Shown: positions 40,450 through 49,570 of the stretch, piece after piece
Layout of the letters: each line of letters begins with the position of its first letter
How positions within the stretch are numbered: the first letter of the stretch is position 1
Assembly: GCF_000190635.1 (NCBI RefSeq)
Contig: NC_015172.1
Span: 2,542,001 to 2,606,000, forward strand
DNA from: Syntrophobotulus glycolicus DSM 8271
Lineage (GTDB): Bacteria; Bacillota; Desulfitobacteriia; Desulfitobacteriales; Syntrophobotulaceae
Reading direction: 5' to 3'
DNA length: 64,000 nt
Made by a program: the position numbers and the translations under genes
Notes under the pieces: model-generated
Databases searched by the model: none
The model's input: the letters and a program-made list of their open reading frames with translations, nothing else
What the model was told of the DNA's origin: nothing

Positions 40450-41502
40450 TCATGCGATATTTTCATCTTTTTTTCGGCCGGCCAAATGGCTGTATTTGCG
40501 CACCGCGTCAACCATGGCCTTGAGATTTTCTACAGGGATATTGGGAGCAAGGCCGCAGCCGGGTTGAATGATCACTCCGCTTTTATGCTTCAGTCTCTCT
40601 ATCATGGCCTTGATATCACGGTCAACTGTTTCGGGCGTACCTAAAAACAAGGTATTGGCGGGATCCACCCCTCCCGCTACCGGAAAACGGCGGTAAAAAA
40701 TCTTCTGAGCCACCGCAATATCAACCAACTCTGAAAACCAAAAGGAATCGGCCCCGGTATCCTTCATCTGGTCGATGATCGGATACTCGCCGCCGCAGGG
40801 ATGAAACTGAGCAATCAGCCCCGCGTCATGAATACCGCGCAAGAGACGTCCCTGATGAGGGATCACGATATCGGTAAACATTTTGGGCGAAAGCACCGAA
40901 GGACTGCACATGCCGTCCGCCAGCTCAAAAATATCCCCTCCGGCTCTCTTCACTGCCTGGGCCATCCAAATAATGGTGTCCGTTACCTTGTTGCCGATTA
41001 CATCAAAAAAATCTCTGTCGGTGGCCAGGACATTCATCATTTTCTCGACACCCAACAAACGCGATACGGTGTTGAAAACCCCATGACTTGTGACATGATA
41101 CACCACCTCGTCTCCCGCTTCCTTCCGCATAAGGCGGATCTGGTCCAACACCACCTTTAAGTGCGGCTCTGTTTCAGGATCGGGGATTTTAATGGCTTCG
41201 GCCTGCTCTTTGGTGAATATCGCAGCCTCTCCGAACTGATGATGGTCATCGTGGGGGAAATACAGCTTGCAGCCCAGACTCTTCTGAACGGCATACGCGG
41301 TACGAATATTGAAGCAGTCTGCCCGCACCACCTCCCATACCGCCAGCTCGGCTTTGGCCAATGCCTCGGGGTCGTTCAAAATATCCTCGTCAAAATCCCG
41401 GCCGATCAGGCGGGGTCCACTGGCCGCGTCATTGGCAAAGACGGGGATATAATCCACTGGTTTGAATTTGTAGGCGTTGAACACACGCTCACGGGAAGTC
41501 AT
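40450..41502 (-). CDS. UroD-fold methyltransferase 2
   Basis: 350 residues. Opens MTSRERVFNAYKFKPVDYIP, the usual UroD-like beginning. Zinc motif HPCGG (about residue 237) and PGCGLAP (about 315). It overlaps the end of the third UroD-fold gene by four bases. In O-demethylation systems, proteins of this fold act as methyltransferase I, taking a methyl from the substrate to the corrinoid protein. Confidence 0.85.
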   Translation of the reverse strand: MTSRERVFNAYKFKPVDYIPVFANDAASGPRLIGRDFDEDILNDPEALAKAELAVWEVVRADCFNIRTAYAVQKSLGCKLYFPHDDHHQFGEAAIFTKEQAEAIKIPDPETEPHLKVVLDQIRLMRKEAGDEVVYHVTSHGVFNTVSRLLGVEKMMNVLATDRDFFDVIGNKVTDTIIWMAQAVKRAGGDIFELADGMCSPSVLSPKMFTDIVIPHQGRLLRGIHDAGLIAQFHPCGGEYPIIDQMKDTGADSFWFSELVDIAVAQKIFYRRFPVAGGVDPANTLFLGTPETVDRDIKAMIERLKHKSGVIIQPGCGLAPNIPVENLKAMVDAVRKYSHLAGRKKDENIA

Positions 41503-42272
41503 CCTATCACTCCTTCCGACATCTCATAGATCGTTTCCGTTACCTTGATATGGGGGCATTGCCGTCCCACAACCACCCGCCTCCCTCTTTCATAACGCTC
41601 CAAAACCGCGGCCTGATAATCCTTCCCGGGTATAGGATAACCATGATAGAAAGCAAGGCTATATGTTTCCAGGGGCGAAAATGTGAATGGGCAAACATGG
41701 ACAACACCACGCCCGCCCTCCGCAAGGAGGCTTTTCAGGAGCAGCACTTGATATTTGGCCGCGAATCGGCGATGATGTTTTTCACCCAGAACAGCAGGCA
41801 GAGCCTGCATATCACAAAGAGATATCACCTTGACTCCATGGTCAAAAGCCTTTGCCCCATAATCGGCAAGCGCTTCGGTGAGGGATAAAAGCGCCGCTTC
41901 CACCTCGTCAGGATACCGCAGAAGCCATAACGGCAGCCGGGGCGAGCAGACATCACAAAGCAGAGAATAGGGCGCCATCATATTGAGCCAGAGGTTATTT
42001 GCTTCCGCGAGAACGTTCAATGAATCCAGCAGATTTTTTAGTTTTTCCTCAAGAAAATGGCATGGGAGACGGTTCAGTTCTTCATGACAATTGATCAAGG
42101 GGATCACATCTCCGAAACCGCTGACAGTAGGCGTGATATCAGCCCCAAGAAGGCGGGCCTCAAGAGCCGGGGCCCCTTGATAAGTATAAAAGAGGCCGCC
42201 TACTTCCTTTGCGTTTTTTGCCTCATCGGAGCAAAACCGGCTCAAAGCCTCGCGGGTTAATTCAGGATTCAT
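41499..42272 (-). CDS. Short divergent UroD-fold protein 3
   Basis: 257 residues, about 80 fewer than its paralogues. Recognisable UroD-type segments are LPCHFLEEKLKNLLDSLNVL and RYPDEVEAALLSLTEALADYG. The C-terminal zinc-like motif survives in altered form (HVCPFTF and RQCPH). The N-terminal part of the barrel is missing, so it may bind a partner or substrate rather than act alone. Good GGAGAT before the start. Confidence 0.7.
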   Translation of the reverse strand: MNPELTREALSRFCSDEAKNAKEVGGLFYTYQGAPALEARLLGADITPTVSGFGDVIPLINCHEELNRLPCHFLEEKLKNLLDSLNVLAEANNLWLNMMAPYSLLCDVCSPRLPLWLLRYPDEVEAALLSLTEALADYGAKAFDHGVKVISLCDMQALPAVLGEKHHRRFAAKYQVLLLKSLLAEGGRGVVHVCPFTFSPLETYSLAFYHGYPIPGKDYQAAVLERYERGRRVVVGRQCPHIKVTETIYEMSEGVIG

Positions 42273-42282
42273 GGGTTATCTC

Positions 42283-43947
42283 CTAAAAATTCAGTGATTT
42301 TACGAACAGCTTCTCAAAATCCGGGGTGTTGGCAAGCTCAACTTTTTCCACCGATTCCACAAGGGCTTTCATCTGTTCTCGGAAGGTCTTATTGAGCAGA
42401 AAAGCTGCCGCCCCCGATTGGGATGTGTTTCCGATAAAACGCACTTTGCCCTTGAATACACGCGGCAGAAGCCTGATATCGAGGAGGCTCCTCTCGCGCA
42501 GATGATAGCCGAAGGACCCTGCGATCAAAACTTCATCCACCGATTCCGGAGGAACATTCAACTGTTCCAGCAGGGCCACGATTCCGGCGTATACCGCACC
42601 TTTGGCAAGCTGAACCTGTCGGATATCCTTTTGGGTGAGATAGACCTTATCCGTGAGATAAAACGTGGTTTTTCCCTCCGTCAATCTGATCTGCTGTTTG
42701 ATCTTTTCAGAATATCGCGCTTCGCTCTCCTTGACAAACCGTCCGTTTTTGCCTACGATTCCGGTTCGGACAAGCTCACCCACGATATCCAATAGACCGC
42801 TGCCGCATATCCCGATCGGTTCCATTCCCCCAATGGTTTTATAGTTGACATTTCCTTCTTCATCAATGGAGAATTCCTCCACCGCCCCCGGCGCGGCTCG
42901 CATACCACAGGTAATATTCATGCCCTCAAAGGCAGGGCCGGCCGCCGTTGAAGTGGCCGCAAGCTTCCCGTTCTGCGCGACAGCCATCTCGCCGTTGGTC
43001 CCGATATCAATAAAAAAAGTAACACCTTTTCTTTCTGTAAGGCGTGACGCCAATACTCCGGAGGTAATATCCGCTCCCACAAAAGCCGATATGATCGGCG
43101 GCAGGTATATGCTGCCAAAGGGGGAAATGCCCAGCCTTTTCGCAGGCAGATAACTGTTTCCCGAAAGATTGGTGTGATAAGGATAGCTGCCCAAAGGGGT
43201 GGGGTCAATTCCCGCCGCAAGATGAAGCATTGTCGTATTTCCGCTGTAAACGACGTCATAGATATGAGCGGGATTGATCTCCGCTCTTTTGACGAGTCTA
43301 TCTCGCAGTTCAGCGAATGCCCCCAGAAAGGCTTCATATAAAGTTGTCAAGCCATCGTCAGAAGCGAAATGGATGCGGGATAGAACGTCTTGCGCATAAG
43401 CGCTTTGCGGATTAAGCATAGACTCATGGGCGAAATGTTCCCCCGTTTTTAAATTGACCAGTTCGGCCACCAGGGTGGTCGTACCAATATCAAGCGCGAT
43501 ACCGTATACTTCACCCGCCGTATCGCCCGGTTCGCTCCCCAGAGGCTTTCCATCCCCCAAAATAATCGTATTGCGGCCATCAAACTGTTTCGTAACATAA
43601 GGATCCCTATGATAATTGAAAGATTCGCCGCCAGCTAAAATCTGAAGCTTTCTGTTCTCGTCCGCTTTACTTTCCCAAAAAACACCAATATCCTCCAAAA
43701 CAGCGCTTTGACAAGCTAAAACATACCCTTCCTTCTGCTCGATTTCACTCAGCCGGTGAGAACATTCCCTCTCGATCTCGGAATACCCAAGGGGATCGGC
43801 CAACCTGACCTTGCACTTGCCACAAGTACCTACCGCGTTGCAGGGAGCCTCAATTCCAAGGGCCAGCGCACGGGCTGCCTCCAATATAGTCGTACCCTCT
43901 CTTACCTCAATTTGAACGTCTTGATTGATAAATCGAACAACCGGCAC
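42283..43947 (-). CDS. Corrinoid reductive activase (RACE/RamA-like, DUF4445)
   Basis: 554 residues from a GTG at 43947, seven bases after AAAGGTG. N-terminal 2Fe-2S ferredoxin domain (CNAVGTCGKC, C-x5-C-x2-C, and a fourth Cys at about 78), linker, then a long ASKHA ATPase domain with GIALDIGTTTLVAELVNL (about 150-167) and VGADITSGV. RACE proteins use ATP to reduce Co(II) corrinoid back to Co(I) after accidental oxidation. Fits the corrinoid protein encoded nearby. Confidence 0.88.
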   Translation of the reverse strand: MPVVRFINQDVQIEVREGTTILEAARALALGIEAPCNAVGTCGKCKVRLADPLGYSEIERECSHRLSEIEQKEGYVLACQSAVLEDIGVFWESKADENRKLQILAGGESFNYHRDPYVTKQFDGRNTIILGDGKPLGSEPGDTAGEVYGIALDIGTTTLVAELVNLKTGEHFAHESMLNPQSAYAQDVLSRIHFASDDGLTTLYEAFLGAFAELRDRLVKRAEINPAHIYDVVYSGNTTMLHLAAGIDPTPLGSYPYHTNLSGNSYLPAKRLGISPFGSIYLPPIISAFVGADITSGVLASRLTERKGVTFFIDIGTNGEMAVAQNGKLAATSTAAGPAFEGMNITCGMRAAPGAVEEFSIDEEGNVNYKTIGGMEPIGICGSGLLDIVGELVRTGIVGKNGRFVKESEARYSEKIKQQIRLTEGKTTFYLTDKVYLTQKDIRQVQLAKGAVYAGIVALLEQLNVPPESVDEVLIAGSFGYHLRERSLLDIRLLPRVFKGKVRFIGNTSQSGAAAFLLNKTFREQMKALVESVEKVELANTPDFEKLFVKSLNF

Positions 43948-44013
43948 GATAACACACCTTTCACCTGTGATTGGTTTTCAGCCTATCGAGTTCACCTCGC
44001 CAAATGAACCAGA

Positions 44014-45042
44014 TCAATATTTCCCATATTTCTCATGCACCCTGCAAATCGCCCGAATATTCTCCGGCGGAGTATCCCGGGGAACGGAACAATTGGCACT
44101 CAGGATAAATCTTCCGCCTGCCTTGCCGTCCTTTATGCATTGCAGGGCCGCTTCCGCCGCTGTTTCCGTCGTTCCCTGATGGAGCACATCCACTGTGTGC
44201 AGATTGCCGAAGGCCACAACTTTGTCACTGAATCTTTGCTTGAATTCGGATATTGCTATCTCGTCAAAATGGATGATGTCCACATTCTCCTCACAAACCA
44301 GATCCAACCGGTCAGACCAGCAGCCGCAAGTGTGATACATGGTTTTTTTGGCGCCATATTCCTTTAAGGAACCCAAGAACCGCTTTGAATAAGGGTGGAC
44401 AAACTCACGGTAATGCTTTAAGGATATACATTCGGTATTGGCGACAGGATTGGAGGTGTGGATAATATCAGCGCCTCGGTCGATCAAGGCTTTCCCGTAA
44501 GCAATCAGGTTGTCGGTAAGAAAGGAAAGCAGTTCCCTGGCCTCATTCGGATGCCTGATCAAATCGCGGTAGAAATTGGCTTCACCCCTTAGCATACAAG
44601 CTGAACGGAAAGGCTGGGACACCCAGGCAAAGAGCGGTACGTCCGGACCGGCTGCCGCTTTTAGCTTTTGCACAAGCGAAAGCATATAGGGCATCCGCCC
44701 GTCGGTATTGGGATTGACGAGCTTTAATTTATCCAATTCAGCAAGGGATTTTAAAAAAGGATTGTAATCCACGTATGGAGAATCATCCTCCGGAAATACA
44801 AGCTTGGCTCCCAGCGCCTCATCCACCACAGGAACAGCGTTGATATCCCACACCCCGTCTTGATTGAAATCCTGCCTAACCTTGATTTGCGCCCCGATAA
44901 AAGAATCGGGGTCCGTGAAAGCCTGGGAAAGGGAGAATCCGGCATATTTCATGCCGAATTCCCTCGTGCTCAAAAGGAATGGGATGCGGTCGGGCAGCTC
45001 ATGGTTGCAGACCGCCAGTATACGCTCCATAGAAGTCATCAT
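44014..45042 (-). CDS. UroD-fold methyltransferase 4
   Basis: 342 residues. Starts MMTSMERILAVCNHELPDRI. Zinc motif HTCGCW (about residue 230) and ANCSVP (about 313). GGAGAG lies before the start. First of the four UroD-fold proteins in transcription order, just behind the importer genes. It may be the substrate-facing methyltransferase, but sequence alone does not show which of the four is. Confidence 0.84.
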   Translation of the reverse strand: MMTSMERILAVCNHELPDRIPFLLSTREFGMKYAGFSLSQAFTDPDSFIGAQIKVRQDFNQDGVWDINAVPVVDEALGAKLVFPEDDSPYVDYNPFLKSLAELDKLKLVNPNTDGRMPYMLSLVQKLKAAAGPDVPLFAWVSQPFRSACMLRGEANFYRDLIRHPNEARELLSFLTDNLIAYGKALIDRGADIIHTSNPVANTECISLKHYREFVHPYSKRFLGSLKEYGAKKTMYHTCGCWSDRLDLVCEENVDIIHFDEIAISEFKQRFSDKVVAFGNLHTVDVLHQGTTETAAEAALQCIKDGKAGGRFILSANCSVPRDTPPENIRAICRVHEKYGKY

Positions 45043-45054
45043 CAGTCTCTCCAG

Positions 45055-46086
45055 TTATTTCTTATCATATGGATTGTATTCATTGGTATAGATGTCCGAA
45101 GGCTTCACCGCGTCCTTCTTGACAATGCCGTTATCGACCATGAAATCAATCCAGTAAGTTACCATGCTTTCAGGCCACAGACCATAATTTACCAATTTAA
45201 CAGGTTTCCAATACTTGGCCAATTCCGGGTTTTGACCATGCTTCGTCAAGATCTTCTTGACGACTTCCCGCGCTTCATCCGGGTGGGCCTCTGTCCATTG
45301 ATCGGTCTTCACCAGGGCGGCCACCAGCTTCTTGGTTGTTTCGGGATATTTAGCCATAAGATCGCTGTTAATAAAATATCCCCAACCGGAACCCGCAAGT
45401 TCCGGACCCAAGACAGTATAGAGATCGGAGAGTTTTTTTGCGGTGCCGTTTTCAATGAGCTGATCCGCTATTGGGGAACCGTCCACGACCAAATCAGCCT
45501 GTTTGCTTTGGAGCACCTGCTCATGCTGGGCGATCGGAACAACGATGATGTTTACATCGTCTACTGTCAGGCCGCCTTTGGCCAGATACTGACGGGTGAT
45601 GAATTCAAACATGGCACCCTTAGCGCCCAGGGCAATGGTCTTGCCTTTCAAATCCTGCGGGGTTTTAATCGTATCATCATCCGCGCGAATCAATAATTGA
45701 TAACCGGGGTTCTGGTCGCTGCCGATTGCGGGGCCGCCATAGATAACCTTGATGGGGGTGCCCGCAGCAGCCGCGTTGATGAAGGCCGGAATTGCCGCAT
45801 TGCAAATATCGGCCTGACCGCCCGCGATCGCCTGGATGGCCGCCGAACCGCCGCCAGCAAGTCCGGCTTCCTCTACCTTCAAGCCTTCCTCGTCAAAAAA
45901 GCCTTTCTCCAGCGCGATGTCAAAATTTACAATGTCGCCGTAGTTATTGACAATGTAGCGGAGCGTATAGTCTTCTTCTGTTTTGCCCTTACCCGTCGTC
46001 AGAATGACTCCGGCCACAATCGCCACAACGATGACTGCCGCGATCGCGGCGATAACGGTTTTTGTGCTTCTTCTTAATGTTGCCAT
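45055..46086 (-). CDS. ABC substrate-binding protein, SsuA/NMT1 type, membrane-anchored
   Basis: 343 residues. A hydrophobic N-terminal helix (about residues 10-28) with no lipobox Cys, so it is held by an uncleaved or signal-type anchor. Binding fold: YTLRYIVNNYGDIVNFDIAL, AGGGSAAIQAIAGGQADICN and GKTIALGAKGAMFEFITR. This group binds sulfonates, nitrate or aromatic acids. It partners the permease (47711) and ATPase (48484) and brings in the operon's unknown substrate. Confidence 0.85.
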   Translation of the reverse strand: MATLRRSTKTVIAAIAAVIVVAIVAGVILTTGKGKTEEDYTLRYIVNNYGDIVNFDIALEKGFFDEEGLKVEEAGLAGGGSAAIQAIAGGQADICNAAIPAFINAAAAGTPIKVIYGGPAIGSDQNPGYQLLIRADDDTIKTPQDLKGKTIALGAKGAMFEFITRQYLAKGGLTVDDVNIIVVPIAQHEQVLQSKQADLVVDGSPIADQLIENGTAKKLSDLYTVLGPELAGSGWGYFINSDLMAKYPETTKKLVAALVKTDQWTEAHPDEAREVVKKILTKHGQNPELAKYWKPVKLVNYGLWPESMVTYWIDFMVDNGIVKKDAVKPSDIYTNEYNPYDKK

Positions 46087-46102
46087 TGAAAATCCCTCAT
46101 TT

Positions 46103-47698
46103 CTAAATAATATTTAATCTTTGGAAATGTGCCATATATTTATTGTCATGGACAAGGCTTTCTTCCCAGGCAAAATATTCCTTTGCCTCTTTCTTGCCAT
46201 ATTCAGAGAGAGGAATATGCCAATCGTCGAGATCAAACCCTGCCGAGCCTTCCTCGAGAGAATATCCTTTTGCCGCCCATGCTGCGCACCCACCCTCAAT
46301 TACTTTGACGTTCCCATAGCCCAATTCAGACAAGGCAACGGCGGCGAATACCGCTTCAATGGGGTCGGCGGCGGTAAGCAGAATGGAAGTGGCTTTCTCA
46401 GGCACTGCCGTGCTGATTCTCTCCTCCAACCTCCCTCTGGGAATCCACCTGCTCTCCTGGATATGTCCCGCGGCAAAATCCCGCCCATAGCTTACATCAA
46501 TGAGAAGGGGAGGATTTTTACCTGAAAGCGACTCCCGGGCCGCTTCGACGCCGAGCAACTCAACTGAGCCTCGATCGCGCTCATCATCCAGATACCGGTT
46601 TGGGGGACTTCCCCGCTCTAATCTGTATCCACGCTCCTTCCAACCATCCAGCCCGTCTTTCAGCACAAAGACATGCGGGAATCCCATTTTGATGTACCAA
46701 TAAGCGGTGATGGCGGAGCGGGTTTCCCCGTCACTCACCAAAACGATATCCGCGCCGCGGACCGGTACGGCATCTTCGGCGTTTTGTATGGCCTGCCCGC
46801 CCGGATAGGACAGGGAATCCGCGATATGCCCCGCTTCATATTCATTTTTTGTGCGCGTATCAATGACATAAAGAGGATTTTTATCTGAATTTTCCTGCCG
46901 GAACTTTAGACCCTCAGGTGAGATCAAAGGAATATGATTGGCCTGAGCGAGCTTTTGCGCCGCCAATTCTGCTTTATTCCGACTGTGAGAAGAAGGAACG
47001 GATGCGGCAGGCATTTCCTTTTGCAGCTCATAGCCCGCCAGAACCCAGCCAAGGGTGCCGTTGGTCAGATCGAGAACCTCTCCCAAACCCAATTTCTTGA
47101 CGGTTGCGGAAGCGATAAAGCCCCGGGTTCTGCCGGCGCAGGTCAATACTACCTTCTTGCCGCGTTCCATATAATCAGATATCGCCGCAAAAAGCTCCAC
47201 GCCCGGGATATTGACCGCCCCGGGTATGCTGCCTGTCTGGTTTACCTCTTCGGCCGGGCGCACCTCAATCACGGTATATCTGGTCAAATATGCATGAAGT
47301 TCTTCGGGGGATATCGGTGTCACATCCTGCCAGATCTCGCCAACAATCTCCCCAAAGGCTTTGCTGGGCACATGCAAGCCCTTAACTTCCGGAAATCCTG
47401 CGGATTTCCAGCCATCAAGCCCGCCTGCAAGGACATAGACATTGGTATAGCCGCCCTTCTCCAGAGTATTGGCGGCACAAAGCGCCCGATTGCCATCTCC
47501 GCTGTATATGACCGTTTTGATTTCCTTATTCGGCACCGATTGAAGAATCTTTCTCTCAAGGGAACGGCGGGAGATAATGGCTGCCCCGAAAATATGGCCT
47601 CTTTCATATTCGCAGCGCTCTCTTACATCAATAAGCGCAAAAAGCTCATCGCTTTCCAGAAGATTGTTCAATTGGGCGGGAGATATTGATTTTGCCAT
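46103..47698 (-). CDS. Four-domain rhodanese protein with one catalytic cysteine
   Basis: 531 residues with four rhodanese-homology domains (about 1-115, 125-235, 255-365 and 375-515). The catalytic loop of domain 2 is TCAGRTRG, with the active Cys. Domain 1 has YSGDGNRA, domain 3 VSDGETRS and domain 4 TAADPIEA, all without Cys. So one domain can carry a persulfide and the rest are structural or regulatory. Start has AAGGAAG six bases upstream. It lies inside the ABC importer genes, unusual for a rhodanese; sulfur of the substrate or of an enzyme cofactor may be handled. Confidence 0.85.
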   Translation of the reverse strand: MAKSISPAQLNNLLESDELFALIDVRERCEYERGHIFGAAIISRRSLERKILQSVPNKEIKTVIYSGDGNRALCAANTLEKGGYTNVYVLAGGLDGWKSAGFPEVKGLHVPSKAFGEIVGEIWQDVTPISPEELHAYLTRYTVIEVRPAEEVNQTGSIPGAVNIPGVELFAAISDYMERGKKVVLTCAGRTRGFIASATVKKLGLGEVLDLTNGTLGWVLAGYELQKEMPAASVPSSHSRNKAELAAQKLAQANHIPLISPEGLKFRQENSDKNPLYVIDTRTKNEYEAGHIADSLSYPGGQAIQNAEDAVPVRGADIVLVSDGETRSAITAYWYIKMGFPHVFVLKDGLDGWKERGYRLERGSPPNRYLDDERDRGSVELLGVEAARESLSGKNPPLLIDVSYGRDFAAGHIQESRWIPRGRLEERISTAVPEKATSILLTAADPIEAVFAAVALSELGYGNVKVIEGGCAAWAAKGYSLEEGSAGFDLDDWHIPLSEYGKKEAKEYFAWEESLVHDNKYMAHFQRLNII

Positions 47699-47710
47699 GA
47701 TCGTCTTCCT

Positions 47711-48484
47711 TTACTCTTCATTTATGGTGGGTTTCCAGAAGGTCAGCTTTTTCTCTATTATCTCTAAGATAAAGTTGAGAATGATCCCGATTAAAGCGAT
47801 GGTTAAAATAGAGACATACATTTTTGAGATCTGGAAATTATATTGGGAATTGATCACCTGGAATCCGAGGCCAGCCTTTGCTCCGATCATTTCCGCCGCA
47901 ACAAGAGCCTTAATCGCTGATCCGGAACCGAGCCTCAATCCTGTCATCAAGGAGGGTACGGCCCCTGGCAGCACCACTGAGGAAAGAATCCTTTCAGTAT
48001 CCGCCCCCATGGAACGGGCGGCCTTAATCAACAGCAAATCGGTGTGCCGGACCCCGCTTATGGTATTCAGCAAGATGTCCCAAACCGATACCCAGAATAC
48101 GATGGTCACCTTTGATGTCTCTTCGATACCGAAAAACAGGATGAACACAGGAAAGAGAGCCAACGCGGGTATTTGGCGGCAAATATGCACCAGCGGGGAG
48201 AAGAAATCAGAAAAGCTCTTAAAATATCCGATCAAAAGTCCTAACGGTATTCCGATCAGAAGGGCAAAGCCGAAACCCAGCAAGGCTCGTTGAAGGCTGA
48301 TCAGGATGTCGGGAATCAACTCGTGTTCGCCCAAGAAGATCAGCTGAAACCAAGTGATCAGCACATCAGAGAAAGGGGGAAGCAAAGAGGGTCTGATTAT
48401 TTTCAGACTGGGCAAAATCTCCCACAACGCAAGGATGAAGAAAATCAGAGCACTTTTCTTGATCAATTTTATGACAAATTCCAT
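47711..48484 (-). CDS. ABC transporter permease, SsuC/TauC type
   Basis: 257 residues, about six membrane helices; RPSLLPPFSDVLITWFQLIF, then the EAA loop in KAARSMGADTERILSSVVLP. It overlaps the ATPase gene by one base. Works with the binding protein at 45055 and ATPase at 48484. Confidence 0.87.
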   Translation of the reverse strand: MEFVIKLIKKSALIFFILALWEILPSLKIIRPSLLPPFSDVLITWFQLIFLGEHELIPDILISLQRALLGFGFALLIGIPLGLLIGYFKSFSDFFSPLVHICRQIPALALFPVFILFFGIEETSKVTIVFWVSVWDILLNTISGVRHTDLLLIKAARSMGADTERILSSVVLPGAVPSLMTGLRLGSGSAIKALVAAEMIGAKAGLGFQVINSQYNFQISKMYVSILTIALIGIILNFILEIIEKKLTFWKPTINEE

Positions 48485-49320
48485 TATATTCCATCTCCAT
48501 TATGTATGATCTGCGAGGGCGGGGTTTTGCCGTGAAGAGAATCCGCTATCCTGCGGGTAAGTTCGAGGTAATCTGGTGTGAGGCGCACTCCATCGCGGGG
48601 ACGGCGGAGTTCTATGGGAAAGATGTCCCGCAAGGTTCCCGGATTTGCGGAAAGAACAACCACCCTGTCGGAAAGATATATGGCCTCGTCTATGCTATGG
48701 GTAACAAATATGATGGTTTTTTGAGTCGCCGCCCAAATCCGCAAGAGCTCATCCTGCAATATTTCGCGGGTTTGCGCGTCGAGAGCACCGAAAGGCTCAT
48801 CCATCAGCAGCACTTCGGGGTCATACGCGAGGGCCCGGGCAATCGCCACCCGCTGTTTCATCCCCCCCGAGAGCTCATATGGATACCTTTCGGCAAATTC
48901 CTCAAGCCCCACCAATTCTAAAAATTTCTGGCTGATTTCCCGCCGTTCCTGCTTGGGCATTCCCTTGACCTCAAGTCCATATTCAACATTTTTCCGCACT
49001 GACCGCCAGGGGAACAGGGCATAGCCCTGCATCACGATACCTCGATCAAGCGCGGGTCCCTCAACCTTTTTTTCGTCTATATAAATGCCACCCGAGGTAG
49101 GCTCAGAGAGTCCTGACAGCAAATCAAGAAATGTAGATTTTCCGCAACCTGACGGGCCTACAATGCTCAGAAACTCCGATTCCCGAACATCAAGACTAAA
49201 ATCTTTAAGCGCAACAAACTGCTTCACGTTATTGCCCTTTTCCCGTTTGCGGGTAAAACACTTGTTCAGAACCCTAACCGAAATTTTCACACTTTTATCG
49301 GCTATTTGTCCAATGCTCAT
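48484..49320 (-). CDS. ABC transporter ATPase, SsuB/TauB type
   Basis: 278 residues. Walker A GPSGCGKST (about residue 56), Q loop VMQGYALFPWRSVRKNVEYG, signature LSGGMKQRVAIARAL, Walker B VLLMDEPFGALD, and THSIDEAIYLSDRV. First gene of the long operon, 100 bases after the -10 region at 49423. Confidence 0.88.
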   Translation of the reverse strand: MSIGQIADKSVKISVRVLNKCFTRKREKGNNVKQFVALKDFSLDVRESEFLSIVGPSGCGKSTFLDLLSGLSEPTSGGIYIDEKKVEGPALDRGIVMQGYALFPWRSVRKNVEYGLEVKGMPKQERREISQKFLELVGLEEFAERYPYELSGGMKQRVAIARALAYDPEVLLMDEPFGALDAQTREILQDELLRIWAATQKTIIFVTHSIDEAIYLSDRVVVLSANPGTLRDIFPIELRRPRDGVRLTPDYLELTRRIADSLHGKTPPSQIIHNGDGI

Positions 49321-49422
49321 TCAATCTTCTCTCCTTTTGGCACTACAGTTTTCTCGTCATCCTCTTCATCCCATCTACCACTCAAAACAATCTATACAAT
49401 CCCTATGTGTTTAGTGAGTATT

Positions 49423-49484
49423 ATTGTGCAATAAAATCATCTCCCTGTCAATAGTTTTTTGCTGTAAATTCACGCAAACGTTTG
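49423..49484 (-). promoter_or_regulatory. Promoter and LacI-type operator of the long methyltransferase/GRE operon
   Basis: Perfect minus-strand -35 TTGACA (49446-49451), 17-base spacer, weak -10 CACAAT (49423-49428). Upstream of the -35 is ACGCAAACGTTTGAGT with the palindrome CAAACGTTTG (49475-49484), the classic LacI-family pattern with central CpG. The ATPase start is at 49320. Confidence 0.65.
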
Positions 49485-49497
49485 AGTCTTATCGTTT

Positions 49498-49536
49498 TAA
49501 AAAGAGAACCCCATGATCCAAAAATTCATGGGGTTC
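49498..49536 (-). terminator. Hairpin upstream of the long operon
   Basis: GAACCCCATGA/TCATGGGGTTC (49506-49536), an 11-pair stem followed on the minus strand by CTCTTTTT. It insulates the operon promoter from transcription coming from the tRNA side. Confidence 0.7.
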
Positions 49537-49570
49537 ATTCTATCTTTACTGAATGAGGAACAGCCTCCGA

